Source: Planctomycetota bacterium (GTDB taxonomy: Bacteria; Planctomycetota; UBA11346). From it: a DNA stretch of 64,000 nucleotides. Below, piece after piece: positions 35,807-46,278 of the stretch. Below the pieces are notes generated by a model. It was not told the origin of the DNA, searched no databases, and worked only from the letters and a program-made list of their open reading frames with translations. The stretch is from contig BJHQ01000005.1 of NCBI GenBank assembly GCA_014193115.1, positions 176,982 through 240,981 of the forward strand. The letters run 5' to 3'. Both the position numbers and the translations under genes were made by a program. Each line of letters opens with the position of its first letter. Positions within the stretch are counted from its first letter, which is position 1.

Positions 35807-35962
35807 TGGCGGACCCGGTCCGGTCCACCGCGCCGTTCGGAGAAGCCCTCACCCCGATCAGGAGTGGCAAGGTCCACGGACGCCGCATCCGACCATGCTG
35901 GAGGGATCGAATGTTCTGGGCTGCATGATGAATAGGCGCGCGGTTGCCGTGTATGATCTATC

Positions 35963-38560
35963 ATGCTGCGCTTTGCCTTTGGCCTGTTGCCATCCTGGTT
36001 CATCGGATCGTCTTTGGCGTTGTCGGCGGCGATGGGTTGTGCCAGCGAAGTGTCCGACCAGGTCCGCGAGGCCGTCGCCCATTCCTGCGTGAAATGCCAT
36101 GGGCCGGTCAAGCCCAAGGGCGGTCTTGATCTGGAAAGCCTGCTGACCGCTGACTTCAATGCGAAGACGCTGGCGTTGTGGACGCAGGTCGATCAGCAAC
36201 TGGCGGACGGATCGATGCCGCCGAAGGATGCTCCACCGATGCCGAGCGAGCAGCGCGCAGCGCTGCATTCCTGGATCACCATCCAATTGGCCAGAGCTGT
36301 ACGTCCTGCTGACGATCCCGGTCCCGCGCCGATGCGCCGACTGACCCGGATGGAGGCGCAGCGCACGCTCGAAGCTTTGTTCGGGGTTCCGGTGCGCGAG
36401 GCATTGAGCATGCCTCCGGAGGTCATCGGCGAACACGGCTTCGCCAGCTTGGCCGCGATCCAGACCGTCACGACCGACGATGTCCGCCAACGCCTTGATG
36501 TGGCCCGCGGTGCCGCCAGCCAGATCGTGTCCACGTCGGCGGCGGGTGTGATGTGCGTGCCGAGCCCGGCCATCGGCGAACCCTTTGCTGGCAGTCTGGC
36601 GGTGCAGGAACGTCTGAATCTGGCCCTGCCGGTCTGGCAGGAAGCCGCCTACATCCGCATCCTCGACGCGCTGACCCAGGTCCAGGTCGGGCAATCCCTG
36701 AGCGCGGTTGCAGCCAGCACCGGCCTGCCCGTCGAGGTCCTCTCTGCGGCAATGCGGCTGGCTTCCGCGAACTACCAGGCCGATCCTGTACCCGACCAGA
36801 TCAGCAAACCAAAACGGGATGAGCTGGTCGAAAACGAACTGCCGGCGATCCGCGGCGCCCTGATCGAGATGGGGCCTTCGGGTCACGGCAGTGCTCTTGA
36901 ACGCGACGCACGCCTGATCGCGCTTGCCAAAACCATTGCCCACCTCCGGCGCGCGCAAAAGCCAGCGCCGGGCAGCGCCGGCGCAGATCTTGAGCTCGCC
37001 TTCCCGCTGCTCGCCAGAAAGTTCCAACCCGCGATTCGCGCTGCATCCCCTCCGAAAATCCCGCCCTTATCGAACAAACCGCTGCTCGCCGACCTCGACT
37101 TCGCTGCCTGGTTCCTGACCTCGGCGCAACGCGCCGAGGTCACCGCAACCCAGAACGCCGTGAACGAGCTGTATGCGGCGGAACGCACGGCTGCAATTCC
37201 TGCCACGCCGCCGGGCAAACTGGCACCCGGGAAATCGCCTAAACTGCCAACCTCAACCGCATCACCAGGGCCTGTACAGGATGTGCATCCCGACGGCGCG
37301 GGTGACGACGCCCATTGCCGGTGGTTGGCGGAGTTCACCAGACGCGCCTGGCGTCGACCCCTCACCGCCGACGAGGTCGCTGGAATCATCAGTTATTACC
37401 AGCAGCGGCGAACCCGGCAGGCCGGACCCACCGCGCTGCGCGAAACCGTCGCTCGCATCCTGGTCGCTCCCGATTTCTGGTACCGTGTCGAACCGGCGGT
37501 TTCCGGTGCTGGACGGGCCGCGCCCCTGCCCGGTCCGGCACTGGCGGTGCGGCTCAGTTACACGTTGTGGGGTGCCCCGCCGGATGCGGAGCTGAGCGCA
37601 GCCGCGGCGACCGGCGCGCTGTCCAGCGAAGACGGCCTGCGCATCCACGTCAGACGCATGCTCGGCGATCCGCGTGCCAGCGGCCTGATCGACGATTTCC
37701 TGCTCACCTGGCTGGGCCTCGCGGATTGGCCAGCCAACGGCAAGGTTCCCGATCCCCTGCGTTTCCCCATTCCGCGCAGCGGATCGCTGTTTCCCGGACT
37801 CAAGGAGGAACTCCGCGCCTTCGCCGCGGATCTGGTCCGCAACGATGCCCCGGTGATCACCCTGCTCACTGCTGATTGGACTTATCTGAACGAGGAATTG
37901 GCGCGGTATTACGGAATCGGCAAGGTCACCGGCCAGTTGCTGCGCCGGGTGACGGTGGCCGACCAGGAGCGTGGCGGGCTGTTTGGCCAGGCTGCCATGC
38001 TCATCTCGACCAGCTATAATCTGCGCACCAGCCCGGTGATCCGTGGATCGTGGATTCTTCAAGATTTGGTGGGCCGCAAGCTGCCACCGCCGCCGCCAGA
38101 TGCGGGAAGCCTGCCCACCGACGACAAGCAACCCGATGGGCTCAGCCTGCGCCAACGGCTGGAACAGCATCGCCGCGAGCCGCGCTGCGCCGCCTGCCAC
38201 GACCACATCGATCCCCTCGGATTCGCGCTGGAGCGCTTTGGTGCAGACGGACGGCTGCGCAAGACCGACATCAACGGCAAGCCGATCGAGGATTGGGGCG
38301 TGGCCCGCGATGGCCAGCGGATCGTCGGCAAGGCTGGGCTGCAGGCCTGGATCCTCGCTCAACGTCAACCTTTCGTGCGCCATTTCGCTACCAGATTCGC
38401 CGCCTATGCCCTCGGTCGGGTGATCGATGCCAGCGACCAGGCGATCATCGATGCCATGGTGCAGGCCAGCCCGGAAGGCCGCCTGTGGCCGATGGTCGAG
38501 GCGCTGGTCCTGCATCCGGCCTTCCGCCAGATCCGCACCACCCAGGCCAAAGGAGACTGA
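35963..38560 (+). CDS. DUF1592/DUF1588/DUF1585-type planctomycete cytochrome protein
   Basis: The product is 865 aa. A signal peptide (SWFIGSSLALSAAMGCA) is followed by one haem-c site (HSCVKCHGPVKPKGGLDL) in a PSCyt1-like module. Next come DUF1587/DUF1595-like segments (RRLTRMEAQRTLEALFGVPV, FTRRAWRRPLTADEVAGII). DUF1592 (AVRLSYTLWGAPPDAELSAA), DUF1588 (TSYNLRTSPVIRGSWILQDL) and DUF1585 at the C-terminus follow. A second Cys pair is in CAACHDHIDPLGFALERFG. A long Pro-rich linker occupies residues about 400-440. It is coupled to DUF1552 3 nt downstream. The role of the pair, presumed periplasmic redox or polymer metabolism, is unproven. Confidence 0.93.
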   Translation: MLRFAFGLLPSWFIGSSLALSAAMGCASEVSDQVREAVAHSCVKCHGPVKPKGGLDLESLLTADFNAKTLALWTQVDQQLADGSMPPKDAPPMPSEQRAALHSWITIQLARAVRPADDPGPAPMRRLTRMEAQRTLEALFGVPVREALSMPPEVIGEHGFASLAAIQTVTTDDVRQRLDVARGAASQIVSTSAAGVMCVPSPAIGEPFAGSLAVQERLNLALPVWQEAAYIRILDALTQVQVGQSLSAVAASTGLPVEVLSAAMRLASANYQADPVPDQISKPKRDELVENELPAIRGALIEMGPSGHGSALERDARLIALAKTIAHLRRAQKPAPGSAGADLELAFPLLARKFQPAIRAASPPKIPPLSNKPLLADLDFAAWFLTSAQRAEVTATQNAVNELYAAERTAAIPATPPGKLAPGKSPKLPTSTASPGPVQDVHPDGAGDDAHCRWLAEFTRRAWRRPLTADEVAGIISYYQQRRTRQAGPTALRETVARILVAPDFWYRVEPAVSGAGRAAPLPGPALAVRLSYTLWGAPPDAELSAAAATGALSSEDGLRIHVRRMLGDPRASGLIDDFLLTWLGLADWPANGKVPDPLRFPIPRSGSLFPGLKEELRAFAADLVRNDAPVITLLTADWTYLNEELARYYGIGKVTGQLLRRVTVADQERGGLFGQAAMLISTSYNLRTSPVIRGSWILQDLVGRKLPPPPPDAGSLPTDDKQPDGLSLRQRLEQHRREPRCAACHDHIDPLGFALERFGADGRLRKTDINGKPIEDWGVARDGQRIVGKAGLQAWILAQRQPFVRHFATRFAAYALGRVIDASDQAIIDAMVQASPEGRLWPMVEALVLHPAFRQIRTTQAKGD

Positions 38561-38563
38561 GAC

Positions 38564-39844
38564 ATGCTCTCACGACGCGATCTGATCCGCTGCGGAGTCG
38601 GCAGCTTCGCATTGCCATTCCTGGAATCGGTCCTGGCCAAGGAACCTGACGGGGTTCCGCAGCCGGCTGGGGCTCCCAAACGCCTGGTGGCGGTCGCGAT
38701 CGGAATGGGTGTCTATCCGCCGGGATGGTGGGCCAAGGGCGACGGCGAGGCCATGCAGTTCGGACCGGCGCTGGAACCCTTCGCCAAGCTGCGTCGCGAG
38801 ATGCTGGTGATCGAGGGGCTGTTCCATCCCGCTGCTTCGAATTACGAGATCCTGGGCAATGCCCATTGGGGCAAAGAGGTTTCGGTCTTTTGCGGAGTTC
38901 GCGCCGATCCCCAGGCGGTGCGTCTGGCGACCACCTTCGACCAGGTCGTCGCCCGGCAGATCGGCCCCAGCACTCCGGTGCCCAGCCTCGTCCTGAACGG
39001 CGAAGGCATCGGCGACAACCTCTGGAAATGCCGGGTCTCCTGGCTGAACCCGCAGACGCCCGCGCCGATCATCAGCGATCCCCGTCGCGCCTTCGCTCGG
39101 GTCTTCGACACCGCGCCACCACCGGACGATGAACGCAGCATCCTCGACGCCGTGCACGGCGATCTGGCGCGGCTGGGTGCAACGGTCTCCCGCGCCGACG
39201 GCCAGCGGTTGCAGGAATGGCAGGACTCGATCCGTGAACTGGAGGTGCGCATCCAGGCCGCGCATCAACCACCACAGCCTGGCAATTGGCAACCGGCGGT
39301 GATCCCTGCCGCGGAACTGCAATCGCCGGGGACGGCAACCGATCTGGTGGCACGCTGGGATCTCCTCTTCGATGTCATCCTGCTCGCCCTGCGCGCAGAC
39401 CGCACGCGCGTGGTCAGCTTCCTGATGAGCGACTGCAATGGCGGGGCGAATTTCAGTGCCCACGTGCCGGGTTCGCTGACCTACCACGGTGATTCCCACA
39501 ACGTCAAACCCGAGAACCTGACCGAGATCAGCCGCCTGCACATGAAATCCCTGGCCCGCTTCGCCGAGCGCATGCACGCCATCGACGAAGGGGGTGGAAG
39601 TCTGCTCGACCACAGCGCCGTGCTCTACACCAGCGGACAGGGCGATGCGACCAAGCACAATTCCGACTACCTGCATTCCCTGCTGCTGGGCCGGGCCCAC
39701 GGCGCCATCCGCCCGGGCCGAACCCTGGATTTCAGCAAGGATCCGCATCGTGAAATGAACCGCCTGTTCCTGTCGCTGATCCAGGCCAGCGGGGTCTCTG
39801 CCAGCAGTTACGAAGGGATCGATCGTCCCCTCGATCTGGCCTGA
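38564..39844 (+). CDS. DUF1552 protein
   Basis: The product (426 aa) has an RRDL-containing N-terminus (MLSRRDLIRCGVGSFALPFL), a probable Tat signal. DUF1552 family segments include RLVAVAIGMGVYPPGWWAKG, GLFHPAASNYEILGNAHWG, LVLNGEGIGDNLWKCRVSWL and LYTSGQGDATKHNSDYLHS. AGGAG lies 9 nt before the ATG, and the gene follows the DUF1592-type gene by 3 nt. The family is a fixed companion of that cytochrome protein in Planctomycetota; no biochemical activity is established. Confidence 0.93.
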   Translation: MLSRRDLIRCGVGSFALPFLESVLAKEPDGVPQPAGAPKRLVAVAIGMGVYPPGWWAKGDGEAMQFGPALEPFAKLRREMLVIEGLFHPAASNYEILGNAHWGKEVSVFCGVRADPQAVRLATTFDQVVARQIGPSTPVPSLVLNGEGIGDNLWKCRVSWLNPQTPAPIISDPRRAFARVFDTAPPPDDERSILDAVHGDLARLGATVSRADGQRLQEWQDSIRELEVRIQAAHQPPQPGNWQPAVIPAAELQSPGTATDLVARWDLLFDVILLALRADRTRVVSFLMSDCNGGANFSAHVPGSLTYHGDSHNVKPENLTEISRLHMKSLARFAERMHAIDEGGGSLLDHSAVLYTSGQGDATKHNSDYLHSLLLGRAHGAIRPGRTLDFSKDPHREMNRLFLSLIQASGVSASSYEGIDRPLDLA

Positions 39845-39929
39845 TCGCTGGTAACCAGTTCATGCCGCAACGGTCGTCTGCTGCAAGCTGCATGGGCAGC
39901 GGCGACAACCACCAGCAGTAAGATCAGAC

Positions 39930-42900
39930 ATGCTCTGGTTTACATGGTTGGTGCGGGTCCTGTCCTGCTTGATCGTACTGGTTGCAGCGCAGCGGCTGCA
40001 GGCGGTGACCGCTGATGAGGCCACTGCACGCACGGGCATCTCTGGCGGCTTGTGCGTGATCGATCGCGCTGGTGAAGCGGAAGCAGACCTCGCGCTCCAA
40101 TTGGCCGAACGTCCTTCCTGCGTGGTCCAGGTGCGCACCGGTGATCGGGTGTCGGCGCACAGCCTGACCGCGCGGGGCGAGGCTGCCGGGCAGCTCGGGC
40201 GCAGGCTCTATGTCGATGCCGATCGCAGCGAAGGTCCGGCGCTTCCCTACGCCGATCATGCGGTGGATCTGCTCGTTATCGGCGATTTGGTCGACGCAGA
40301 TCTCACGGCGAGCGCACGCGCCGAATGGCAACGGGTGCTGTCAGGTGGACGTGGGGTCGCGCTGGTCGGTCGTTCCGCCGAGCGTGGACCAGGACTGTCG
40401 CGGTCGGCGTTGGAGGCCTGGGCTGCTGGTGGTACCGGAAATGCAACGATCCTCGCTGATGCCAGCGGAACCTGGGCTTTGCTGCGCGGGCGGCTTCCGG
40501 TCGGGGCCGATGGGTGGACCCATCGCCTGCATGGTCCTGACCAATGCCAAGTCTCGCAGGATACTGCGTTCCAGGCGCCGTTCCTCAGCCAATGGTGGGG
40601 TCTGCCACGGCAGGACGGCATGTGGGGATCGACCATGGTCGCAGGGCGCGGTCGCCTGTTCAGCATGCGTTCGAGCCGCCAGGCAGGTCAGCGGTACGCG
40701 CTGACTGCGCGTGGACTGGGCAACGGCGTGATGTTGTGGCAGCGGATCATGCGCTCCGCTGACGCGACCGAGGTGGACAATTACGATTCCGGACGCTCAT
40801 GCATCGCTCTCGACGGCGACACCGTGCTGATCATCGCCGGCGATAGCGTGCTCCGCCTCGCTGCCGAGTCCGGCAAGGAACTCGCCCGCATCGTCGGGCC
40901 GCGGCCCGGTGGAGGCATCAAATGGATCGGAGTGGCCGACGGTTTGTTGGCCGTGCTGGCCGGCGACCGTGATGTCCACAAGCCCGCTGCGTTCAGGTAT
41001 CAGAAAGGCGCCGCCAGCAATCCGACCGGGAGCGACCTGGCAGTGTACGAGACCGTGACCGGTCGTGAGCAGTGGAAGGCCACTGTCGCCGGCAGCATCG
41101 ATGAGCGGCTGATCGCCCTGCGTGACCACCGCCTCTACACCCTGGCCGAAGGGGTCGGGCTGGAATGCCGCGACCTGGGCAGCGGTGCGCGATCGTGGCT
41201 GAATGCGGATCCCGACATCCAGCGCGCGTTCCGTTCACCCGAGCCGCGGCGAGTGGCCGCTGGGATGCTGTCGAAACCGGGTCTGGTGGCGCTCCCTGAC
41301 CAAATTGTGCTGTGCGCCAAGTGGGCAGAAAAAACCATGGCTTTCGCCAGCAACGATGGCCGCCTGCTGTGGAGCAAAATCCAGGACAGACCGGGCGGGG
41401 CTCGGGCGGACAATTCCATCGCGTTTGGCAAACTCTGGCTCGATGGCGGGACCGCCTTCGACCTGTTCAGCGGTCAACCCGCCACCGCTCCGCCGACCGG
41501 CGGCGGCGGTTGTGGCCCACCGCTGTGGACACCGCGCTATTGGATCAGCGCCTTCGGCAGTGTCAGCGAACTGCGGAGCGGAAAGGCTGTGCGGACAAGA
41601 GACATCAAATCTCCTTGCGATCAGGGCACGATCATCGCCGACGGGATCATGGTCACCATGCCGTCGGAATGCAGCTGCGGCGCGGAACTCAAAGGCTACC
41701 GCGCCCTGGCGGCTGCGGGCTCCTTCGCTGATCGGCCTGCCGTTCCGTGGCAGCAACGCTTGCAGGTGGATGCGGCCGTGAACCACGCACCGCCCACGGC
41801 ACTGCCGGTCGACGCCGCCGATTGGCCGGTCAGCCGTGGCAACCAGGCTCGCGGCGGGGCCTGTGCGGCGGTGGTCGGCCAGGTCGCCGCCGTGCGCTGG
41901 CGCTGGTCATCGCCGGGCACGGTGGCGCCACCGGGCGGCCCCGCCGTGGCCGGGCTGCCGCGCCTCGATCCCGATTTCATCGCCACGACACCGCTCACCG
42001 CAGCGGGACGCGCCTGGTTCGTCTCGCACGATGGCGTGGTGCGCTGCCTCGATGCCGCCAACGGCGAAAGCCGCTGGACCACCGCCACCGGCACCATGGT
42101 GCTCTCGCCACCGACCCTGTGGCAAGGGCATCTGCTGATCGGCGGCGGCGATGGCAACGTGCGTTGCCTCGATGCCAGCACCGGTCACCTGCGCTGGCGT
42201 TTCCAGGTCGCGCCCCACGACCGGCGTACGTTCTGGTTTGGTCACCTGGTCAACACCTGGCCGGTGCTGCCCGAGATCGTGATCGATCACGGCACGGCCT
42301 ACGCGATGGCCGGATTCCAGAGCGACAATGGCGTCACCTGCGCAGCCATCGACGTGGCGACGGGCGCGGTGCGCTGGGAGACCGCTGGCACGTCGCGCAT
42401 CGGACCAACGGCGGTTTTCGGTCACGCCGCGGTCGGTGGCGGTCGCCTGTGGATGACCGGTGGCACGGGCGGTTCCTTTGCCCTGCCCGGTGGCGAGTGG
42501 GCCGCAGGACCAGCCTTGCACGGGGCCGAGTGCGGGATCTTCAGTGAACGCTGGCTGATCGCCGGTGGCCGGCGGATCACCGAGACCGCCCAGGACGCAC
42601 TCGACTCGCCCATGCAACGCGCCGAATTCACCGCCAGTCCCCTCGACCGCGCCAGTACCCGGCACCGGCCCCTGGGTGCAGACAGCGCGCCGACTCCGGC
42701 GATCCCGGTCTGGGATGCCGCGCTGTTTGTTCTCGCCGCACGGGCGGATCGCACCGCGACCTGCCAGGTCACCGCCGTGCCGGCAGCCGCGATGAACACC
42801 TGGCTGGCAACGTTTCCGGACGACAAACACGCGGACCAGCCTGCGCTCGCCACGGTCCAGGCCTGGTCGGTGGAGCTGCCGACCCCGCTCGCTCTGGCCC

Positions 42901-43145
42901 TGTCGCAGGATCTGGTGATCGTGGCCCACGCTGACCGCCAGCTGACCCCGCCGGTCGGCAAGATCGGCACCGCCGCGGTCGAAGGCGTCCGCTTCCAGCT
43001 GAGCGGATTGAACCGCCGCGATGGCTCCCGCACCTGGTCGATCGCGCTGCCGGCGCAACCCGCGCCCAATCGGCTGAGCATCGACCGCGACGGGCGCGTC
43101 CTGGTCTGTCTGATCGATGGCACGGTGGTCTGCGTGGGACGATGA
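39930..43145 (+). CDS. Large exported PQQ-like beta-propeller protein
   Basis: The product is 1071 aa. The N-terminus is a signal peptide (LVRVLSCLIVLVAAQRLQA). Residues 30-165 form an alpha/beta segment that resembles a degenerate methyltransferase-like fold (GGLCVIDRAGEAEADLALQL, LLVIGDLVDADL). From about residue 220 a series of PQQ/WD-like blades follows, for example VRCLDAANGESRWTTATGTM, NVRCLDASTGHLRWRFQV and AAIDVATGAVRWETAGTSR. The same architecture occurs in PVC outer-membrane-linked proteins. No cofactor-binding or catalytic residues can be named. It follows DUF1552 by 85 bp. Confidence 0.85.
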   Translation: MLWFTWLVRVLSCLIVLVAAQRLQAVTADEATARTGISGGLCVIDRAGEAEADLALQLAERPSCVVQVRTGDRVSAHSLTARGEAAGQLGRRLYVDADRSEGPALPYADHAVDLLVIGDLVDADLTASARAEWQRVLSGGRGVALVGRSAERGPGLSRSALEAWAAGGTGNATILADASGTWALLRGRLPVGADGWTHRLHGPDQCQVSQDTAFQAPFLSQWWGLPRQDGMWGSTMVAGRGRLFSMRSSRQAGQRYALTARGLGNGVMLWQRIMRSADATEVDNYDSGRSCIALDGDTVLIIAGDSVLRLAAESGKELARIVGPRPGGGIKWIGVADGLLAVLAGDRDVHKPAAFRYQKGAASNPTGSDLAVYETVTGREQWKATVAGSIDERLIALRDHRLYTLAEGVGLECRDLGSGARSWLNADPDIQRAFRSPEPRRVAAGMLSKPGLVALPDQIVLCAKWAEKTMAFASNDGRLLWSKIQDRPGGARADNSIAFGKLWLDGGTAFDLFSGQPATAPPTGGGGCGPPLWTPRYWISAFGSVSELRSGKAVRTRDIKSPCDQGTIIADGIMVTMPSECSCGAELKGYRALAAAGSFADRPAVPWQQRLQVDAAVNHAPPTALPVDAADWPVSRGNQARGGACAAVVGQVAAVRWRWSSPGTVAPPGGPAVAGLPRLDPDFIATTPLTAAGRAWFVSHDGVVRCLDAANGESRWTTATGTMVLSPPTLWQGHLLIGGGDGNVRCLDASTGHLRWRFQVAPHDRRTFWFGHLVNTWPVLPEIVIDHGTAYAMAGFQSDNGVTCAAIDVATGAVRWETAGTSRIGPTAVFGHAAVGGGRLWMTGGTGGSFALPGGEWAAGPALHGAECGIFSERWLIAGGRRITETAQDALDSPMQRAEFTASPLDRASTRHRPLGADSAPTPAIPVWDAALFVLAARADRTATCQVTAVPAAAMNTWLATFPDDKHADQPALATVQAWSVELPTPLALALSQDLVIVAHADRQLTPPVGKIGTAAVEGVRFQLSGLNRRDGSRTWSIALPAQPAPNRLSIDRDGRVLVCLIDGTVVCVGR

Positions 43146-43613
43146 CGACGCCATCGCAATCACCTCCACGGTCGCGGCATTCGGCGCACGTCACATGCTG
43201 CTGGCGTTGTGCGCCCGCAGGCCGGTTTATCGACTTCGTCGAAGTGGTCACTGGAGCCCGATGCTCTGCCACTGGTCGCGACTGGGCTCCGCCAGCTTCC
43301 AGGCCTCCGGCCATCGCTGCTCGAGCGCATGCGGCCGCGCTGCACGGCGATCAACCAAAACAGTTCCTGCGGCGTCGGGGGTGCGGCGCGGCATCCTGGC
43401 AGATCGTGCGGTCCTGCATTTTATCGATGTCCGCAGCGGTAAGCCGGCGACTGGAGCGGTGCGTTCCGCCAGTGTGATCGCTGTCAATTGCCTTGATGCC
43501 GGCATCCACGCCAGCGACCTCTGCCTTGTGCCCACGACTGACGCCGTGGCGATCGACCAACGTACCACGTGATTGCCCGTCTGGCGCCAGCGACCGGTTC
43601 GAACTTGGCCTGC
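43146..43613. other. 468-bp spacer without a supportable gene
   Basis: Short open frames exist on both strands, but none has a recognisable motif, a ribosome site or codon use like the neighbours. The stretch 43385-43570 reads FIDVRSGKPATGAV on the plus strand and could be a decayed propeller fragment; this is weak. Confidence 0.4.
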
Positions 43614-44594
43614 CTATCGAGTAGGATTCACCTGGACGTCGGTAGCTCCCATTGGACCAGCCTTCGCAACGTCAGGCCGACCAGTTCGGTAAGCCCGCGG
43701 TGGAATTCCAAATTTCGCCGTGAAGTGGCGCGTGAACAACGATGCGTCGGTATAGCCAACGGAACTCGCCAAGGTGGCAACGCTTTCCGTCGGATTGTTC
43801 TCCAGCTGACGTGCCGCCAGCATCAGGCGTTCGTCCCGGACCAAGCGCATGGGGCTGACAGAGTAATAGCGCTTGAAAGCATGGTTGACGTGGGAAGCAG
43901 TGAATCCGCTCCACCGTACTATTGCAGGGAAATCCAGGACGGCATTCCTGAGATTGCGTTTGATGCGGCCGCGCAACTCGGCAACCCATCGCGGAATCGC
44001 CTGGTCGAGTCCACGACTCTCGATCCGGTCCCAGGGGAGACTGGTCAAATAGAGATGCAGCAGACGGTCGATCGGCAAGCGGGCTTGGACATTATGCCCG
44101 AAGTCGATGGAGGAAAAGTTCCGGAAACAGGACGCGGCCTCATGACAGTAATTCCGCCAGAGCGCAAGATCCGCGATGACAACCACCTTGGGCAGCGGCA
44201 ATCCATCCAGGGGATGGATCCCAAGGTTTCTCAGAATCAGGAAAAACCCGGAACCGAACAGTTCGATCGGGCAGCGGTCCACGATCTCACGATAGGGCGT
44301 TTGCGGTGGTACCAGGTAGGCAGCAGGTCCAACCACGCTGAGGTCGAGCACTGCCGTGGTGATTCGAATGCGTCCCTGCATCAGCACATTCAAGGCCCAC
44401 CAGTTCTTGCCAGTTACGAGCCGTTCATGGCCGCCTTCACGCCGGTCAATTCCGGCGAAATTCACTTGGATGCCGCATTGGACCCAGAATCGGGCGAAGG
44501 AATTCGGCAAGGTCCCGAGCGGCATGCCTGCGACAATGAATGCCGGATCAAGAACAACAAGATCCTGAACGCTCAGGCCCGGGCAGCGTACCAT
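43614..44594 (-). CDS. AraC-family transcriptional regulator
   Basis: The product is 326 aa. A sensor half with WWALNVLMQGRIRITTAVLD and AAYLVPPQTPYREIV is followed by a C-terminal AraC domain: FPAIVRWSGFTASHVNHAFK, RYYSVSPMRLVRDERLML and LASSVGYTDASLFTRHFTAK. The start at 44594 leaves 19 bp to the divergent propeller gene; in-frame starts at 44615 or 44651 would overlap it, so they are less likely but cannot be excluded. It is divergent from, and probably controls, the propeller gene at 44614. Confidence 0.85.
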   Translation of the reverse strand: MVRCPGLSVQDLVVLDPAFIVAGMPLGTLPNSFARFWVQCGIQVNFAGIDRREGGHERLVTGKNWWALNVLMQGRIRITTAVLDLSVVGPAAYLVPPQTPYREIVDRCPIELFGSGFFLILRNLGIHPLDGLPLPKVVVIADLALWRNYCHEAASCFRNFSSIDFGHNVQARLPIDRLLHLYLTSLPWDRIESRGLDQAIPRWVAELRGRIKRNLRNAVLDFPAIVRWSGFTASHVNHAFKRYYSVSPMRLVRDERLMLAARQLENNPTESVATLASSVGYTDASLFTRHFTAKFGIPPRAYRTGRPDVAKAGPMGATDVQVNPTR

Positions 44595-44613
44595 TCTGCC
44601 AAAGGAACCTGCC

Positions 44614-46278
44614 ATGCGATCCATCTTGTCCGGTCTCATCCTGGTCACCACCGGAGGTCTGCTCTGCGGTGCCGAGACACCGCCGGCTCTTCCCGATTCC
44701 GAAAAGGTCTATTCCCAGGAAGAGGCCCTCAAGATCGGTTGGCCGCAGTTGATGGGCCCTTTGGGGACCAATGTCAGTTTGCAGATCAATACGCCATTGA
44801 TTGCAGACCTGTCGCAGGCCAAGGTCTTATGGGAAAGTGAGTGCAAGGATTTTGGCGGCGGCAAAGGCGGTTCTCAAGCCTTCAACCACACGTCTCAATT
44901 TGCAACGGATTTTATCGATAAAAAAATGAAGGCCCCTGGTAATTGGGCTGGGCCTATCGTGGCAGAGGGTTTGGTCCTGTGTTCGTCCTGGCGTCTGTGC
45001 GGTGAAGAGAAACTGGTTAAAGGTTCGGTTGCCCCAGCCAGAGGGGGCCCAAAAGACGATGGCGATGACAAAGCTGATGCTTCGGTCAAAACCGATGGCA
45101 CCAGCCAAGAGATGAAAGTCCGTCTTGATGCCGAAGACACCCTGACCGCCATCGACGCCTTGACCGGGAAAACCCGTTGGCAGGCGGTCGAACCGGGCGG
45201 ACTGCTGTGCTCTGGTGGCAAACGCATGGGTTTTCAAGTTGCACCGGTTGCCCACAAGGGCGTGGTGTACGCTTTGGGTTCAACTGCTCGCATTTTCGCC
45301 TATGACATTGCCAGTGGGAAAAAACTTTGGGTTTCCGATGTCCACCCTGCCCGGGCCGCCAGGAAGAAAGCCCGTGAAGACGCCCTGGCCTCTTTAGACA
45401 AGGGAATCTGGCCGAAATACAACAAACAGCCTGGGTGGTTTGGATCGTTGCTGGTGGCGCAGGATACGCTCATCGTTCCCGATCAAAGAGGTGGACTCCT
45501 CGGTGTTGATTGTGCCACGGGCACCCAGAAATGGGCGGTCAAAGACGTGGTTACGATCTATGGTTCGCCCAGTGTTTGGCGGCACGAGGGCTACGAGTAC
45601 ATTCTGTGTGCCAACACCACTGGTGATTTGCGCCTCATTGACCCACCAAGTGGCAAAGAATTGTGGAGACTTTCCGGCCTCGGGCCGAATTGGACCACCC
45701 TGACCCCCGGTAAAACCCACGTCTTGGTCAATGTTGTTCCTGGTTCTGGAAAATCGAAAGGCGCCGAAACCAAACTCGGACGTGTGGGTTCGGTCCGCTT
45801 GTCGCCAACCAAAGGTGAAATGGCATGGACCCTCGATCCATCGGTAAAAAACTCCATCTCAGTCTCGATGGATCTTGGCCCATCCTATCGATTCCTGTAC
45901 CGGGCAGGGCGATTTATCACCTTCGACACGCCTGGACTGTCCCCCTCGCTCCTGATCGATGAAGAGTCTGGGAAAGTTCTGTCATCCTTTGAATTCACTG
46001 GAAACCGGAACGATAGCCTCATCGGATTATTGTACTGGTGTGGCGATCACGTCATCAGCCGAGGGGATTCCGTCCATGGTCCATCCCATGGCGGTCGGCA
46101 TCCATGGAGTTATTGGACAATAAAAAACGACACCATCACCCAAGCCCCTGGCAAAATGGACCTTGGCGAATTCAGTTCCGCCTATGAGGCTCTTATGGAA
46201 GTTCCGCTGGTCGGCGGCTTGATGTTTGAACGTTGCCTGAATGGCGGAATCATCTGTTACGATCTGCGCCAGAAATGA
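44614..46278 (+). CDS. Exported PQQ-like beta-propeller protein
   Basis: The product is 554 aa with a signal peptide (LSGLILVTTGGLLCGAETPP). Blade signatures include LTAIDALTGKTRWQAVEPGG, IFAYDIASGKKLWVSDVHPA, LGVDCATGTQKWAVKDVV and LRLIDPPSGKELWRLSG. AAGGA lies 8 nt before the ATG. Its GC content is visibly lower than that of flanking genes, suggesting a different history. It is divergent from an AraC-type gene. Confidence 0.88.
   Translation: MRSILSGLILVTTGGLLCGAETPPALPDSEKVYSQEEALKIGWPQLMGPLGTNVSLQINTPLIADLSQAKVLWESECKDFGGGKGGSQAFNHTSQFATDFIDKKMKAPGNWAGPIVAEGLVLCSSWRLCGEEKLVKGSVAPARGGPKDDGDDKADASVKTDGTSQEMKVRLDAEDTLTAIDALTGKTRWQAVEPGGLLCSGGKRMGFQVAPVAHKGVVYALGSTARIFAYDIASGKKLWVSDVHPARAARKKAREDALASLDKGIWPKYNKQPGWFGSLLVAQDTLIVPDQRGGLLGVDCATGTQKWAVKDVVTIYGSPSVWRHEGYEYILCANTTGDLRLIDPPSGKELWRLSGLGPNWTTLTPGKTHVLVNVVPGSGKSKGAETKLGRVGSVRLSPTKGEMAWTLDPSVKNSISVSMDLGPSYRFLYRAGRFITFDTPGLSPSLLIDEESGKVLSSFEFTGNRNDSLIGLLYWCGDHVISRGDSVHGPSHGGRHPWSYWTIKNDTITQAPGKMDLGEFSSAYEALMEVPLVGGLMFERCLNGGIICYDLRQK

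Noticed and set aside
43117..43572. Plus-strand 151-codon frame after the 1071-residue propeller protein
   Set aside because: It overlaps the end of that gene in another frame and shows no family motif; a decayed blade is possible but unsupported.
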